Below are positions 1 through 6,232 of a stretch of 6,474 nt of DNA, piece after piece. This DNA is from Chloroflexota bacterium (GTDB lineage: Bacteria > Chloroflexota > Anaerolineae > Anaerolineales > UBA4823), in contig DAOVXM010000157.1 of the NCBI GenBank assembly GCA_030636125.1, positions 1 through 6,474 on the forward strand. The letters are read 5' to 3'. Under the pieces are notes generated by a model that had not been told where the DNA came from, searched no databases, and worked only from the letters and a program-made list of their open reading frames with translations. Each line of letters starts with the position of its first letter. Position 1 is the first letter of the stretch. The position numbers and the translations under genes are program-made.

Positions 1-124
1 GTTGGGTTGCGCCTCGGGTGCTCCGCCTTGACTCAGGCCTATCGCGTCGCCCACGTAAGATTGGATCCCGATAAGTGGGTGTTGGCTCAAAACCGGGGTG
101 CTGCAACACGCACACAGCAGGGTA
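1..124 (-). ncRNA. ssrS: 6S RNA, 5' part (3' end beyond window start)
   Basis: 6S RNA binds the housekeeping RNA polymerase holoenzyme by mimicking an open promoter and represses transcription in stationary phase. On the minus strand the RNA begins near 124 with CCCTGCTGTGTGCGTG, followed by TTTTGAGCCAACACC. Both resemble the conserved 5' stem and the GAGCC segment entering the central bubble of 6S RNAs as I remember them. A CCCAC/GTGGG hairpin (75-79 with 50-54) follows, as the small hairpin does after GAGCC in E. coli 6S. A GCCT/AGGC hairpin (35-38 with 25-28) fits the apical loop. That loop lies about 92 nt from the 5' end, half of a typical 180-190 nt 6S RNA, so roughly 60 nt of the 3' half should lie before position 1. 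The closing stem cannot be tested here. The call rests on motif memory and layout, without a covariance-model search. Confidence 0.7.
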
Positions 125-129
125 TTTAT

Positions 130-138
130 CTTATACCA
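130..138 (-). promoter_or_regulatory. Extended -10 promoter for the 6S RNA
   Basis: On the minus strand TGG-TATAAG (138 to 130) matches the extended -10 form TGn-TATAAT at five of six hexamer positions. Transcription would start about seven bases further on, near 124-123, which coincides with the inferred 5' end of the 6S RNA. I see no good -35 hexamer at 16-18 bp spacing, as is common for extended -10 promoters. Confidence 0.45.
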
Positions 139-269
139 CAAAATATCGGGGCTGAGTAGGTAATATTGATTAATAGATTTGTCAGGTCTCCATAAAATAA
201 TTAGAAATTATTTATTTTGGTCCCTTAATCATATTACGAACTTTTGGTGATATGTCTAATGAGGACATA

Positions 270-1613
270 CTAAGGGTAAACTCTTTTGATCGTGCGTGGA
301 AAGGGTATCGTCTCACGGATATGGTCGATACCGCAAAGCCAGGATACCGTCCGTTCCACACCCAGCCCAAATCCACTGTGAGGCACGCTGCCAAACCGGC
401 GCAGGTCAAGATACCATTTAAATGCTTCCTCTGGGAGGTTATGTTCTTGGATGCGTTGTAATAACAGGCCATGGTCTGCAATACGCTGGCTCCCACCAGT
501 GATCTCACCATATCCCTCTGGCGCCAGGAGGTCGACACTTTTAGAGACCTCGGGACGACCGGGCCATGGCTCCATATAGAAAGCCTTCACCTGGGTGGGA
601 TATCCATAAACAAAAACCGGTTTACCAAAATGTTGTGTTAGCTCTGTTTCATGTGGTGACCCGAAATCCATGCCCCATTCGATCTTGAGCAATTCTTTTT
701 TCTCAGCATCATCTGTCTCTTCACGTACCTGTTGTAGGATATCCAGTGCCTCATCATAAGAGATACGTGGGAAGGGGGGTTCAATCATTTCGAGCATCGT
801 AGTATCCCGCTCCAGCGACTTCAGTTCAGGAGCACGCTCTTTCAGGACTCGCTTAACAATATGAGTCACAAACTGTTCTTCTATTTCCATCAACCCATCT
901 AGATCAACATAAGCTGCTTCAGGTTCCACCATCCAGAATTCAGTCAGGTGTCTGCGAGTCTTGGATTTTTCAGCGCGGAATGTGGGGCCAAAACAATAAA
1001 CTCTACCGAAAGAGTAGATATTGGCCTCGTTGTAAAGCTGTCCTGTTTGAGCGAGGTAAACAAGTCCCTCATCAAAGTAAGGTGTTTCAAAAAGAGTTGT
1101 TGTCCCCTCGGCAGCAGCGGGAGTCAGGATTGGAGTATCCAGGTTGATGAATCCGTTGGTGTCTAACCACTCGCGAATAGCACTGATCACTGTGGCGCGA
1201 ACCCGTAAGATCGCCCACTGGCTGGGCATGCGAATCCACAAATGCCGGTGATCCAACACGAAGTCCACTCCATGCTCTTTCAACGCTAACGGGTACTCAT
1301 CCGCGGCCTCCTGGACCACCTCAAAAGCGGTTATCCCCAACTCATAACCACCAGGTGTACCTGGAGCACGTTGATCGGCACGCACTTTACCTGTGACAAT
1401 GACGGACGATTCCTGTGCTATATGTGCAATTTTGTCAAACAATTCTGGATCCAAATCACCTTTAAAGGCAACACACTGCACATAACCCGATCCATCTCGC
1501 AGGAGCAAAAAAACCAGTTTCCCTTTGTGGGTGCGGTTATATACCCAACCCTCAACAATTACTTCTTGGTCAATATAATCTGCAATCTGTTCAACTCGGA
1601 TTACCGACGGCAT
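270..1613 (-). CDS. asnS: Asparaginyl-tRNA synthetase
   Basis: Class IIb synthetase that charges tRNA-Asn with asparagine using ATP in the cytoplasm; 447 residues. The N-terminal OB-fold (about 1-105) binds the anticodon and includes EGWVYNRTHKGK. The class II catalytic core follows. Motif 1 is near 154-165 (GFINLDTPILTP). Motif 2 is 209-232 (FRAEKSKTRRHLTEFWMVEPE) and has the EFWMVEPE signature that separates AsnRS from AspRS. DLLAPEGYGEITGGSQR is at 361-377. Motif 3 is 414-440 (GFGLGVERT, then IPFPR). The whole protein reads very like the Thermus-type AsnRS, which is near 440 residues. The ATG at 1613 is chosen because AAGGAGGT lies seven bases upstream. An in-frame TTG at 1655 would add 14 residues but lacks a ribosome site and would swallow that one. 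It sits 98 nt after aspS with no terminator between, so it is probably the second gene of an aspS-asnS operon. Confidence 0.97.
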   Translation of the reverse strand: MPSVIRVEQIADYIDQEVIVEGWVYNRTHKGKLVFLLLRDGSGYVQCVAFKGDLDPELFDKIAHIAQESSVIVTGKVRADQRAPGTPGGYELGITAFEVVQEAADEYPLALKEHGVDFVLDHRHLWIRMPSQWAILRVRATVISAIREWLDTNGFINLDTPILTPAAAEGTTTLFETPYFDEGLVYLAQTGQLYNEANIYSFGRVYCFGPTFRAEKSKTRRHLTEFWMVEPEAAYVDLDGLMEIEEQFVTHIVKRVLKERAPELKSLERDTTMLEMIEPPFPRISYDEALDILQQVREETDDAEKKELLKIEWGMDFGSPHETELTQHFGKPVFVYGYPTQVKAFYMEPWPGRPEVSKSVDLLAPEGYGEITGGSQRIADHGLLLQRIQEHNLPEEAFKWYLDLRRFGSVPHSGFGLGVERTVSWLCGIDHIRETIPFPRTIKRVYP

Positions 1614-1620
1614 AGAACCT

Positions 1621-1628
1621 ACCTCCTT
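1621..1628 (-). promoter_or_regulatory. Ribosome binding site that fixes the asnS start
   Basis: AAGGAGGT on the minus strand is a near-perfect anti-16S match seven bases before the ATG at 1613. It decides this start over the in-frame TTG at 1655. Confidence 0.85.
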
Positions 1629-1712
1629 CGCAATTGAATAAATATCTACAAGCAACCACTCAACCTTGATAGGGAGATCCGGCTTCTCAATACAGGCTGA
1701 GCAATTAGATTT

Positions 1713-3482
1713 TCACTCTAAATCAAGATTAATATGCAACTCTTTGAGCTGCTCACTATCGACCGGGGATGGAACACCAGCCATTAAATCCCGCGCCGTT
1801 TGGCTCTTGGGAAAGGCAATTACTTCACGAATATTTGGCTCATCTGCCAGGATCATACAAATTCGATCAATCCCAGGAGCAATACCGCCATGCGGTGGCG
1901 TGCCGAACTCAAACGCCTCCAACATATGCCCAAAACGTTGGCTGGCGACTTCCGCTTCCAGACCAATCAATTTAAAAACCAATTCCTGAAGCTTGCTATT
2001 ATGAATACGGATAGAGCCTCCACCAACTTCAATACCATTTAGAACCATATCGTATTGCTGACCGCGTGCTTTTCCAGGATTGCTCTCTAATAATGGGATA
2101 TCCTCCGGCATGGGGGCGGTAAATAAATGATGGCTTGGATCCCAACGTTTTTCACCTTCATTCCAGATAACAAAGGGGAAGTCCACCACCCAACAAAAAG
2201 CCAGAACCTCTGGATCCCTTAAACCAAGCACATCACCTAAGTGTTCACGTAAACGCCCCAAACTCTCAAACATAATTGTTGGTTGGTCAGCAACAAATAA
2301 CAACAGATCCCCAGGTTTACCATCCAATCTTTCGATGATGGCTTGAACGGTTTCCGGTTGCAGGAATTTGGTAAAAGAGGAACGTTGCTCACCTTCAGAC
2401 GTTAGCGCTAAATAGGCTAAACCTTTAGCCCCAAATTTCTGGGCATACACATTGAGCTCTTCAATCTGTTTACGGCTGTAATCACCCAGGCTGGTCGCGT
2501 TAAGCCCTCGAACCTGGCCACCACTGGCTACTGTGCTATCGAAGACTCGGAAACCACAACCTTGGGCCACATCGGAAATATTTTTAAGTTCCATCCCAAA
2601 GCGGATATCCGGGTTGTCCTTACCAAAACGGGACATAACCTCATCATAGCTAAAGCGTGGCCACGGAGATGACAATAATCGTTTGTGCGGGACCGTTTCT
2701 GTGACAAGCTGGGTGAACAGATCTTCAGCTATGGACATTATATCTTCACGCTCTACGAAAGACATTTCTAGATCAAGTTGGGTAAACTCAGGTTGGCGGT
2801 CTCCGCGCTGGTCTTCATCTCGGAAGCAGCGTGCGATTTGAAAGTAACGTTCCACCCCGGCCACCATAAGCAATTGCTTGAGCTGCTGGGGCGATTGAGG
2901 TAAGGCATAAAACTCACCGGGGTGAACTCTGGAGGGTACCAGATAATCCCGGGCACCCTCTGGGGTGGTCTTGAATAGGATTGGTGTCTCGACTTCTAAA
3001 AAGTCGTTATCGTCCAAATAATCACGGATAAATTTCACCACCCGGTGGCGTAACTCTAGATTATTCCTCATGCGCTCCCTGCGCAAGTCCAGGTATCGAT
3101 ATCTCAGTCGTGTTTGTTCTTCCACCCCATCCTCACCGCTAATCACAAACGGCGGCGTCTTGGAAGGATTGAGCACTTTCATATTGTGAACTTCCACTTC
3201 GATATCTCCGGTGGCAAGCTTGGGATTCTCCATGCCCTCCATACGTTGGCGTACGACGCCCTCCACCTGGATTACCCACTCCATCCGTACGGGTTCCAAA
3301 TCCTGCTGCGCCCGCGGAGAGATATCGGGGTCGGCAACCACTTGAACTATACCAAACCGGTCCCGTAAATCCAAGAAGGTAACACCACCATGATCACGAC
3401 GGCGATTAACCCATCCCGCCAGGATGACCTCCTGGCCAACATGCTTAGAACTTAATTCACCACAGGTATGAGTCTTGTACAT
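1713..3482 (-). CDS. aspS: Aspartyl-tRNA synthetase, bacterial type
   Basis: Class IIb synthetase that attaches aspartate to tRNA-Asp; 589 residues, the normal length of the bacterial form. The N-terminal OB-fold anticodon domain spans about 1-105 ([11 protein letters not shown] at 23-33). The catalytic core contains [11 protein letters not shown] (196-206), motif 2 [18 protein letters not shown] (220-237), GGGSIRIH (487-494) and motif 3 GIAPGIDR (533-540). The bacterial GAD-type insertion lies between about 285 and 420, and the tail [13 protein letters not shown] is typical. The ATG at 3482 is preferred because GGAGGT lies five bases upstream and the protein then begins like its family. In-frame starts at 3584 (GTG) and 3530 (ATG) would add 34 or 16 unrelated residues and run through the terminator hairpin. 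His31 and Gly83 align with residues associated with relaxed Asp/Asn tRNA specificity in the Pseudomonas enzyme, so it may be non-discriminating. It is preceded by an apparent attenuator and followed by asnS. Confidence 0.97.
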   Translation of the reverse strand: MYKTHTCGELSSKHVGQEVILAGWVNRRRDHGGVTFLDLRDRFGIVQVVADPDISPRAQQDLEPVRMEWVIQVEGVVRQRMEGMENPKLATGDIEVEVHNMKVLNPSKTPPFVISGEDGVEEQTRLRYRYLDLRRERMRNNLELRHRVVKFIRDYLDDNDFLEVETPILFKTTPEGARDYLVPSRVHPGEFYALPQSPQQLKQLLMVAGVERYFQIARCFRDEDQRGDRQPEFTQLDLEMSFVEREDIMSIAEDLFTQLVTETVPHKRLLSSPWPRFSYDEVMSRFGKDNPDIRFGMELKNISDVAQGCGFRVFDSTVASGGQVRGLNATSLGDYSRKQIEELNVYAQKFGAKGLAYLALTSEGEQRSSFTKFLQPETVQAIIERLDGKPGDLLLFVADQPTIMFESLGRLREHLGDVLGLRDPEVLAFCWVVDFPFVIWNEGEKRWDPSHHLFTAPMPEDIPLLESNPGKARGQQYDMVLNGIEVGGGSIRIHNSKLQELVFKLIGLEAEVASQRFGHMLEAFEFGTPPHGGIAPGIDRICMILADEPNIREVIAFPKSQTARDLMAGVPSPVDSEQLKELHINLDLE

Positions 3483-3487
3483 AGTGC

Positions 3488-3493
3488 ACCTCC
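3488..3493 (-). promoter_or_regulatory. Ribosome binding site that fixes the aspS start
   Basis: GGAGGT on the minus strand lies five bases before the ATG at 3482. It sits downstream of the terminator hairpin, so translation of aspS requires transcription to pass that hairpin. Confidence 0.85.
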
Positions 3494-3507
3494 ATGCCGG
3501 CAATTTC

Positions 3508-3542
3508 AAAAAAAATCGCCCTCCGCACATAGCGTCGGGCGA
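3508..3542 (-). terminator. Intrinsic terminator in the aspS leader (attenuator)
   Basis: On the minus strand TCGCCC (3542-3537) pairs with GGGCGA (3521-3516). The stem continues through a GA/GA internal loop into CGC/GCG around a TATGT loop. Eight T's follow (3515-3508). This is a textbook Rho-independent terminator. It ends only 25 nt before the aspS ATG, and I see no promoter in that short gap, so aspS can only be expressed if the terminator is conditional. It may also serve as the terminator of the upstream XRE-cupin gene, which has none of its own. Confidence 0.85.
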
Positions 3543-3595
3543 AAAATTAGCAGTTGGGGGTATCAATAACCCATCAACCTGCACGCTCCCGCCCG
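3536..3595 (-). promoter_or_regulatory. Candidate antiterminator pairing in the aspS leader
   Basis: CGGGCGGGA on the minus strand (3595-3587) can pair with TTTCGCCCG (3544-3536), giving nine pairs: six G-C, one A-U and two G-U. This would consume the whole 5' arm of the terminator. The helix encloses the hairpin at 3550-3582. The upstream strand can instead lie in the loop of a GCAC/GTGC hairpin (3599-3596 with 3584-3581). The mutually exclusive structures are seen directly. Their use as a switch is inferred. Confidence 0.55.
3550..3582 (-). promoter_or_regulatory. Leader hairpin containing the leader-peptide stop codon
   Basis: On the minus strand the arms GCA, GTTG and GGGT pair with ACCC, CAAC and TGC. 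They are broken only by a bulged G, an AT/C internal loop and a seven-base loop. The stem has eleven pairs, making it one of the most stable in the leader. The TGA of the leader peptide (3565-3563) lies in its loop region, so a ribosome ending translation would melt it. It may act as a pause hairpin or as part of the antiterminated fold. Confidence 0.6.
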
Positions 3596-3670
3596 GTGCG
3601 GTTCATTATTATCATTATCCGCATTATATTGCACTAAATTGGGGGATACGTACATGGTCAAAGTTTCCAT
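3563..3670 (-). CDS. Asp/Asn-rich leader peptide of the aspS-asnS operon (putative)
   Basis: A 35-codon ORF begins with ATG at 3670, seven bases after the ribosome site AGAGG (3682-3678), and ends with TGA at 3563. It begins METLTMY and has NADNDNN at residues 16-22 (3625-3605). All Asp codons there are GAT and all Asn codons AAT, and another Asn is at residue 11. Five Asn and two Asp in 35 residues, with six packed into seven codons, is far from random. It fits a sensor of charged tRNA-Asp and tRNA-Asn, the products of the two genes downstream. By analogy with pheM, trpL and hisL, a ribosome stalled at the cluster would leave 3595-3587 free to form the antiterminator, while complete translation would allow termination. 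It lies about 33 nt after the inferred transcription start. The composition and layout are seen; translation and function are inferred. I know of no named family for it. Confidence 0.7.
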   Translation of the reverse strand: METLTMYVSPNLVQYNADNDNNEPHRAGACRLMGY

Positions 3671-3677
3671 CTTCTGG

Positions 3678-3695
3678 CCTCTAACACATCTAGAG
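3678..3695 (-). promoter_or_regulatory. Leader-peptide ribosome site inside a small hairpin
   Basis: On the minus strand CTCTA (3695-3691) pairs with TAGAG (3683-3679) around a seven-base loop. Four of the five bases of the AGAGG ribosome site (3682-3678) fall in the 3' arm. The hairpin is weak, with five pairs, and could tune initiation on the leader peptide. A second short hairpin, ATGG/CCAT (3670-3667 with 3657-3654), covers the start codon. Confidence 0.4.
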
Positions 3696-3709
3696 CTTTA
3701 ATGGCCCCC

Positions 3710-3718
3710 ATTATAGCA
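3710..3718 (-). promoter_or_regulatory. Extended -10 promoter of the aspS-asnS operon
   Basis: TGC-TATAAT on the minus strand (3718-3710) is a perfect extended -10 element. Transcription should begin near 3703, giving a leader of about 220 nt before aspS. No recognisable -35 is found at 16-18 bp spacing. The promoter lies just 32 bp after the stop codon of the XRE-cupin gene. A second TATAAT at 3628-3623 has neither a TGn nor a -35 and falls inside the leader peptide, so I do not call it a promoter. Confidence 0.7.
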
Positions 3719-3749
3719 CGGGTTAGAATAATTAGGGAAAACATTTTGA

Positions 3750-4403
3750 TTATTCTTCTTCAACTTCCTGCTCACTTTGTTCACTCTCAGCTCTCACCGC
3801 AGGCGTAATATGGAACTCACTGGGGCGCTCTCCATACTCAAAGCCCGAGAGCACGATAACCACCTTGGTGGTTGATTTACTCGTATTTCGCCAACGATGC
3901 TCCAACTGGGCCGCGAAGATCAGGCTATCCCCGGGGTCAAGGGTAAAGCGTTGCTCATCTAGTTCATATTCGAGCTGACCGGATAGGCACATCACAAACT
4001 CGTGTCCGCTGTGGATCATAGGAAAACGCCCACTGTTGGCACCACCCTCCAAGGTGAGCAACAATGGCTCGACACCACCGATGAATGACTCCCCACCTAA
4101 TCCCTCCCACACGCCGCGTGTGAAAGGTATGCGTGTTCGTTCATCCGCTTTACGGTATACGATCTCGAGTCTGGGTGGCTCCAAACGGAAAAAAGCCGTA
4201 ATGGGAACACCCAACGCATCCGATAATTTGTACAGGGTGCTCACCGAAGGCGATGTCCGGTTACGCTCGATCATACTCAAAGCGTTCACCGATAAACCGC
4301 TCTCACGCGCTAAACCGCGCATCGACAGGCCCCTTTCCATACGTAACTCTCGTAAGCGACTGCCCACATCAATAGCCTGGGGGTCTTTCTCCATCAAATC
4401 CAT
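3750..4403 (-). CDS. XRE-family transcriptional regulator with C-terminal cupin domain
   Basis: A 217-residue DNA-binding regulator. The N-terminal Cro/C1-type helix-turn-helix spans about 14-70, with GLARESGLSVNALSMIERNR at 30-49 and PSVSTLYKLSDALGVP after it. A double-stranded beta-helix cupin domain spans about 110-186. Its first motif is HSGHEFVMCLSGQLEYEL (131-148) and its second LDPGDSLIFAAQLEHRWRN (155-173). His131, His134, Glu135 and His169 could bind a metal or small ligand. This architecture (compare PuuR) usually senses a metabolite and represses neighbouring catabolic or transport genes. No such target is in this window, so the ligand is unknown. The C-terminus is strikingly acidic (residues 206-217, mostly Glu, Ser and Gln). 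The start at 4403 is supported by GGAGGT five bases upstream (4414-4409). A second in-frame ATG at 4394 is less well placed. There is no terminator between it and the aspS promoter. Confidence 0.93.
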   Translation of the reverse strand: MDLMEKDPQAIDVGSRLRELRMERGLSMRGLARESGLSVNALSMIERNRTSPSVSTLYKLSDALGVPITAFFRLEPPRLEIVYRKADERTRIPFTRGVWEGLGGESFIGGVEPLLLTLEGGANSGRFPMIHSGHEFVMCLSGQLEYELDEQRFTLDPGDSLIFAAQLEHRWRNTSKSTTKVVIVLSGFEYGERPSEFHITPAVRAESEQSEQEVEEE

Positions 4404-4433
4404 TGTTTACCTCCGGTGGAAGATTTTTCTTTT

Positions 4434-4443
4434 TACTGCAGTA
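4434..4443. promoter_or_regulatory. Possible operator palindrome in the XRE-cupin 5' UTR
   Basis: TACTGCAGTA is a perfect 10-bp palindrome lying between the promoter and the ribosome site of the XRE-cupin gene. Cro/C1-type regulators often bind such sites to control themselves. The site is short and single, so chance is a real alternative. Confidence 0.25.
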
Positions 4444-4479
4444 CCCCAATAGTAACACAGGAATCCCACAATTTTCATT

Positions 4480-4509
4480 ATTATACAATTATTTCGAACA
4501 GAAATGCAA
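4480..4509 (-). promoter_or_regulatory. Promoter of the XRE-cupin gene
   Basis: On the minus strand TTGCAT (4509-4504) and a perfect TATAAT (4485-4480) are separated by 18 bp, as for a sigma-70-type promoter. The -35 matches only TTG of the consensus. Transcription would start near 4473, leaving a leader of about 70 nt. Confidence 0.5.
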
Positions 4510-4735
4510 TAATTAACATTCGGTCTGGGGGAGTTGATTTGCTGTGATTCAGGGAATTAGTTTGGTTTCGACATTCCCACGTAAAACCTACCCAACTAAT
4601 GCCTTGCCGAAGATATCTTAATCAGCTTTTTCACTATGATAAAATCGAGATAACTTCAATATATTAATCCACACGAAATATTAGCTCGCTCAATACCAGT
4701 TAGACTGTGATGGTTAGAATAATCTCATAGAACTT
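4510..4735. other. Intergenic region before the histidine kinase gene
   Basis: This is the rest of the 332-bp gap between the divergent XRE-cupin and kinase genes. I see no convincing ORF or known RNA. GGGAAT/ATTCCC (4552-4557 with 4573-4578) and TTAGTT/AACTAA (4557-4562 with 4594-4599) are inverted repeats that overlap and exclude each other. Neither is followed by a T-run. TATGAT at 4635-4640 is a possible -10 for the kinase gene, but no -35 fits it, so the kinase promoter is not established. Confidence 0.3.
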
Positions 4736-6232
4736 GTGAAAAACAAGATGCCTCAAGAACAAACCAGAAATTCATATACTTCTACAGATTTATCTACTGA
4801 GCTGAGCATGCTTCGAAAAGCAGTTGATGCATCAGGTGAAGTGATTTTTCTCACGGACGGGAAGGGAATTATTACCTATGTCAATCCGGAGTTCACGAAA
4901 GTATACGGCTATCACGCGGAAGAAGTAATCGGCAAGGTAACACCCCGTATCTTAAAAAGCGGTGTGATGAAAGCGCGTGACTACGAGTCATTCTGGGAGA
5001 AGCTGCTTAATAAGCAGGTCGTTAAGTCAGAGCTGATAAACAAAAGAAAAGATGGCGAGTTGATATTCATCGAAAGTTCCGCCAACCCGGTCGTTGACCA
5101 GGATGGAAATATCGTTGGATTCCTGGCCATCCAACGCGATATAACTGAACGTAAGCGAGCCAAGGAAACATTGGAAGCGGCACATGCCTTTCAACAATCG
5201 ATCATTGATGGTATCCCCGATCTGATCATGGTGATCAACACAGATTTCCGGGTGATGCTGATGAATCGGGCAGCCAGAGAGTTCTCATCCGGAAAGGAAA
5301 GCACCCCGTTGCCTATATTCTGTTACCAAATATCCCACCAGCTTGAGGAACCATGTACCGGTAATGACCACCCATGTCCGTTGGAACAAGTGCGTGAATC
5401 GAACCATCCGATCACGGTTGTCCACGAACATTTCCAGTCAAACGGAGAGCGGCGTCTTATCGAGGTTATTGCAGCCCCATTCTATGATGCAAACGGCAGG
5501 TTTCAAGGAATCATCGAATCAAATCATGATATTACAGAACGAGAGCGTGTAAAAGCAGCCCTAGAACAATACACTGAACGTCTGCGCGCCCTGGCTGCTC
5601 AACTGGCTGAGGCCGAAGATGCAGAGCGACAGCGACTGGCAAGTGAACTTCATGATCAGGTAGGCCAAAACTTAACCGCGCTTGGTATTAACTTAAACAT
5701 TATTCAGGCACAGATGCCTGAGGACACATCCGTCCAGGTGCGCTTCCGCCTGGAAGATTCACATTCACTAGTAGAGCAAACAGCTGAACAGATTCGTGAT
5801 GTAATGGCGAACTTAAGACCACCGGTACTGGATGATTATGGGTTGGTAGCTGCCTTACGCTGGTACGGAGAACAGTTTTCTCGACGAACAAACATTGCTA
5901 CCACTGTGGAGGGTGAGGAACTGGTTCCCCGATTAGCTGCACGCGTCGAGAATGCTTTGTTCCGTATCGCGCAGGAGGCGTTAACCAACGTTGCCAAGCA
6001 TGCACAGGCCACTCAAATCGTGATAAAAGTGGATCTGGAGGAAGGTAGCTTACGATTAATTATTGACGATGATGGCATCGGGTTCACCCCTGAACTCGCT
6101 GAAGAACATACCGGAGATCAGGGCTGGGGAATTCTCACCATGACCGAGCGAGCAGAAGCAATTGGTGGCAATTTTCGGATTGAGTCTTCTCCCTACCAGG
6201 GTACCCGGGTGATCGTGGAGATTCCTCGATGA
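4736..6232 (+). CDS. Cytoplasmic PAS-PAS sensor histidine kinase (HisKA_3/NarX-LiaS-DegS class)
   Basis: A 498-residue sensor kinase that autophosphorylates and passes phosphate to the response regulator encoded immediately downstream. PAS 1 spans about 24-138 (EVIFLTDGKGIITYVNPEF, closing in RDITERK). PAS 2 spans about 150-270 (GIPDLIMVINTDFRVMLMNRAA, closing in HDITERE) and carries a Cys/His cluster at C196, H201, C207, H212 and C214. A short coiled segment (275-300) leads into the HisKA_3 dimerisation domain with phosphoacceptor His306 in SELHDQVGQNL. The ATPase domain has the N-box FRIAQEALTNVAKHA (409-423), DDDGIGF (444-450) and GWGILTMTERA (463-473). No transmembrane segment or signal peptide is seen, so it probably senses an internal signal such as redox state, gas or a cofactor. 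The start is uncertain. GTG at 4736 and ATG at 4748 are both open, neither has a clear ribosome site, and a stop lies in frame at 4715. Its stop codon overlaps the next start. Confidence 0.93.
   Translation: MKNKMPQEQTRNSYTSTDLSTELSMLRKAVDASGEVIFLTDGKGIITYVNPEFTKVYGYHAEEVIGKVTPRILKSGVMKARDYESFWEKLLNKQVVKSELINKRKDGELIFIESSANPVVDQDGNIVGFLAIQRDITERKRAKETLEAAHAFQQSIIDGIPDLIMVINTDFRVMLMNRAAREFSSGKESTPLPIFCYQISHQLEEPCTGNDHPCPLEQVRESNHPITVVHEHFQSNGERRLIEVIAAPFYDANGRFQGIIESNHDITERERVKAALEQYTERLRALAAQLAEAEDAERQRLASELHDQVGQNLTALGINLNIIQAQMPEDTSVQVRFRLEDSHSLVEQTAEQIRDVMANLRPPVLDDYGLVAALRWYGEQFSRRTNIATTVEGEELVPRLAARVENALFRIAQEALTNVAKHAQATQIVIKVDLEEGSLRLIIDDDGIGFTPELAEEHTGDQGWGILTMTERAEAIGGNFRIESSPYQGTRVIVEIPR

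Noticed and set aside
195..213. AT-only inverted repeat AAATAATT/AATTATTT as the asnS terminator
   Set aside because: The stem has no G-C pairs and no T-run follows on the minus strand. I see no clear terminator after asnS; hairpins TATGTC/GACATA (251-269) and CCCTTA/TAAGGG (276-222) also lack T-runs.
1614..1655. Longer asnS starting at TTG 1655
   Set aside because: It has no ribosome site, and it would bury the strong AAGGAGGT that correctly spaces the ATG at 1613.
948..1989. Plus-strand ORFs opposite asnS and aspS
   Set aside because: They are antisense shadows of well-supported synthetase genes, without ribosome sites or recognisable domains.
3483..3584. Longer aspS starting at GTG 3584 or ATG 3530
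   Set aside because: The extra residues do not resemble AspRS and the region forms the terminator. The ATG at 3482 has GGAGGT at proper spacing.
3623..3628. Second TATAAT as an internal promoter in the aspS leader
   Set aside because: It has no TGn extension and no -35 at usable spacing; the nearest TTGACC is 27 bp away. It is also part of the leader-peptide codons.
3483..3703. T-box riboswitch in the aspS leader
   Set aside because: The conserved T-box core (GGUGGNACCGCG) is absent. The only similar stretch, ATGAACCGCA near 3608-3599, lacks the UGGN bulge and lies within the leader-peptide ORF.
3721..4723. 12-bp direct repeat GGTTAGAATAAT at 3721-3732 and 4712-4723
   Set aside because: There are only two AT-rich copies, next to unrelated genes on opposite strands. 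Chance is sufficient.
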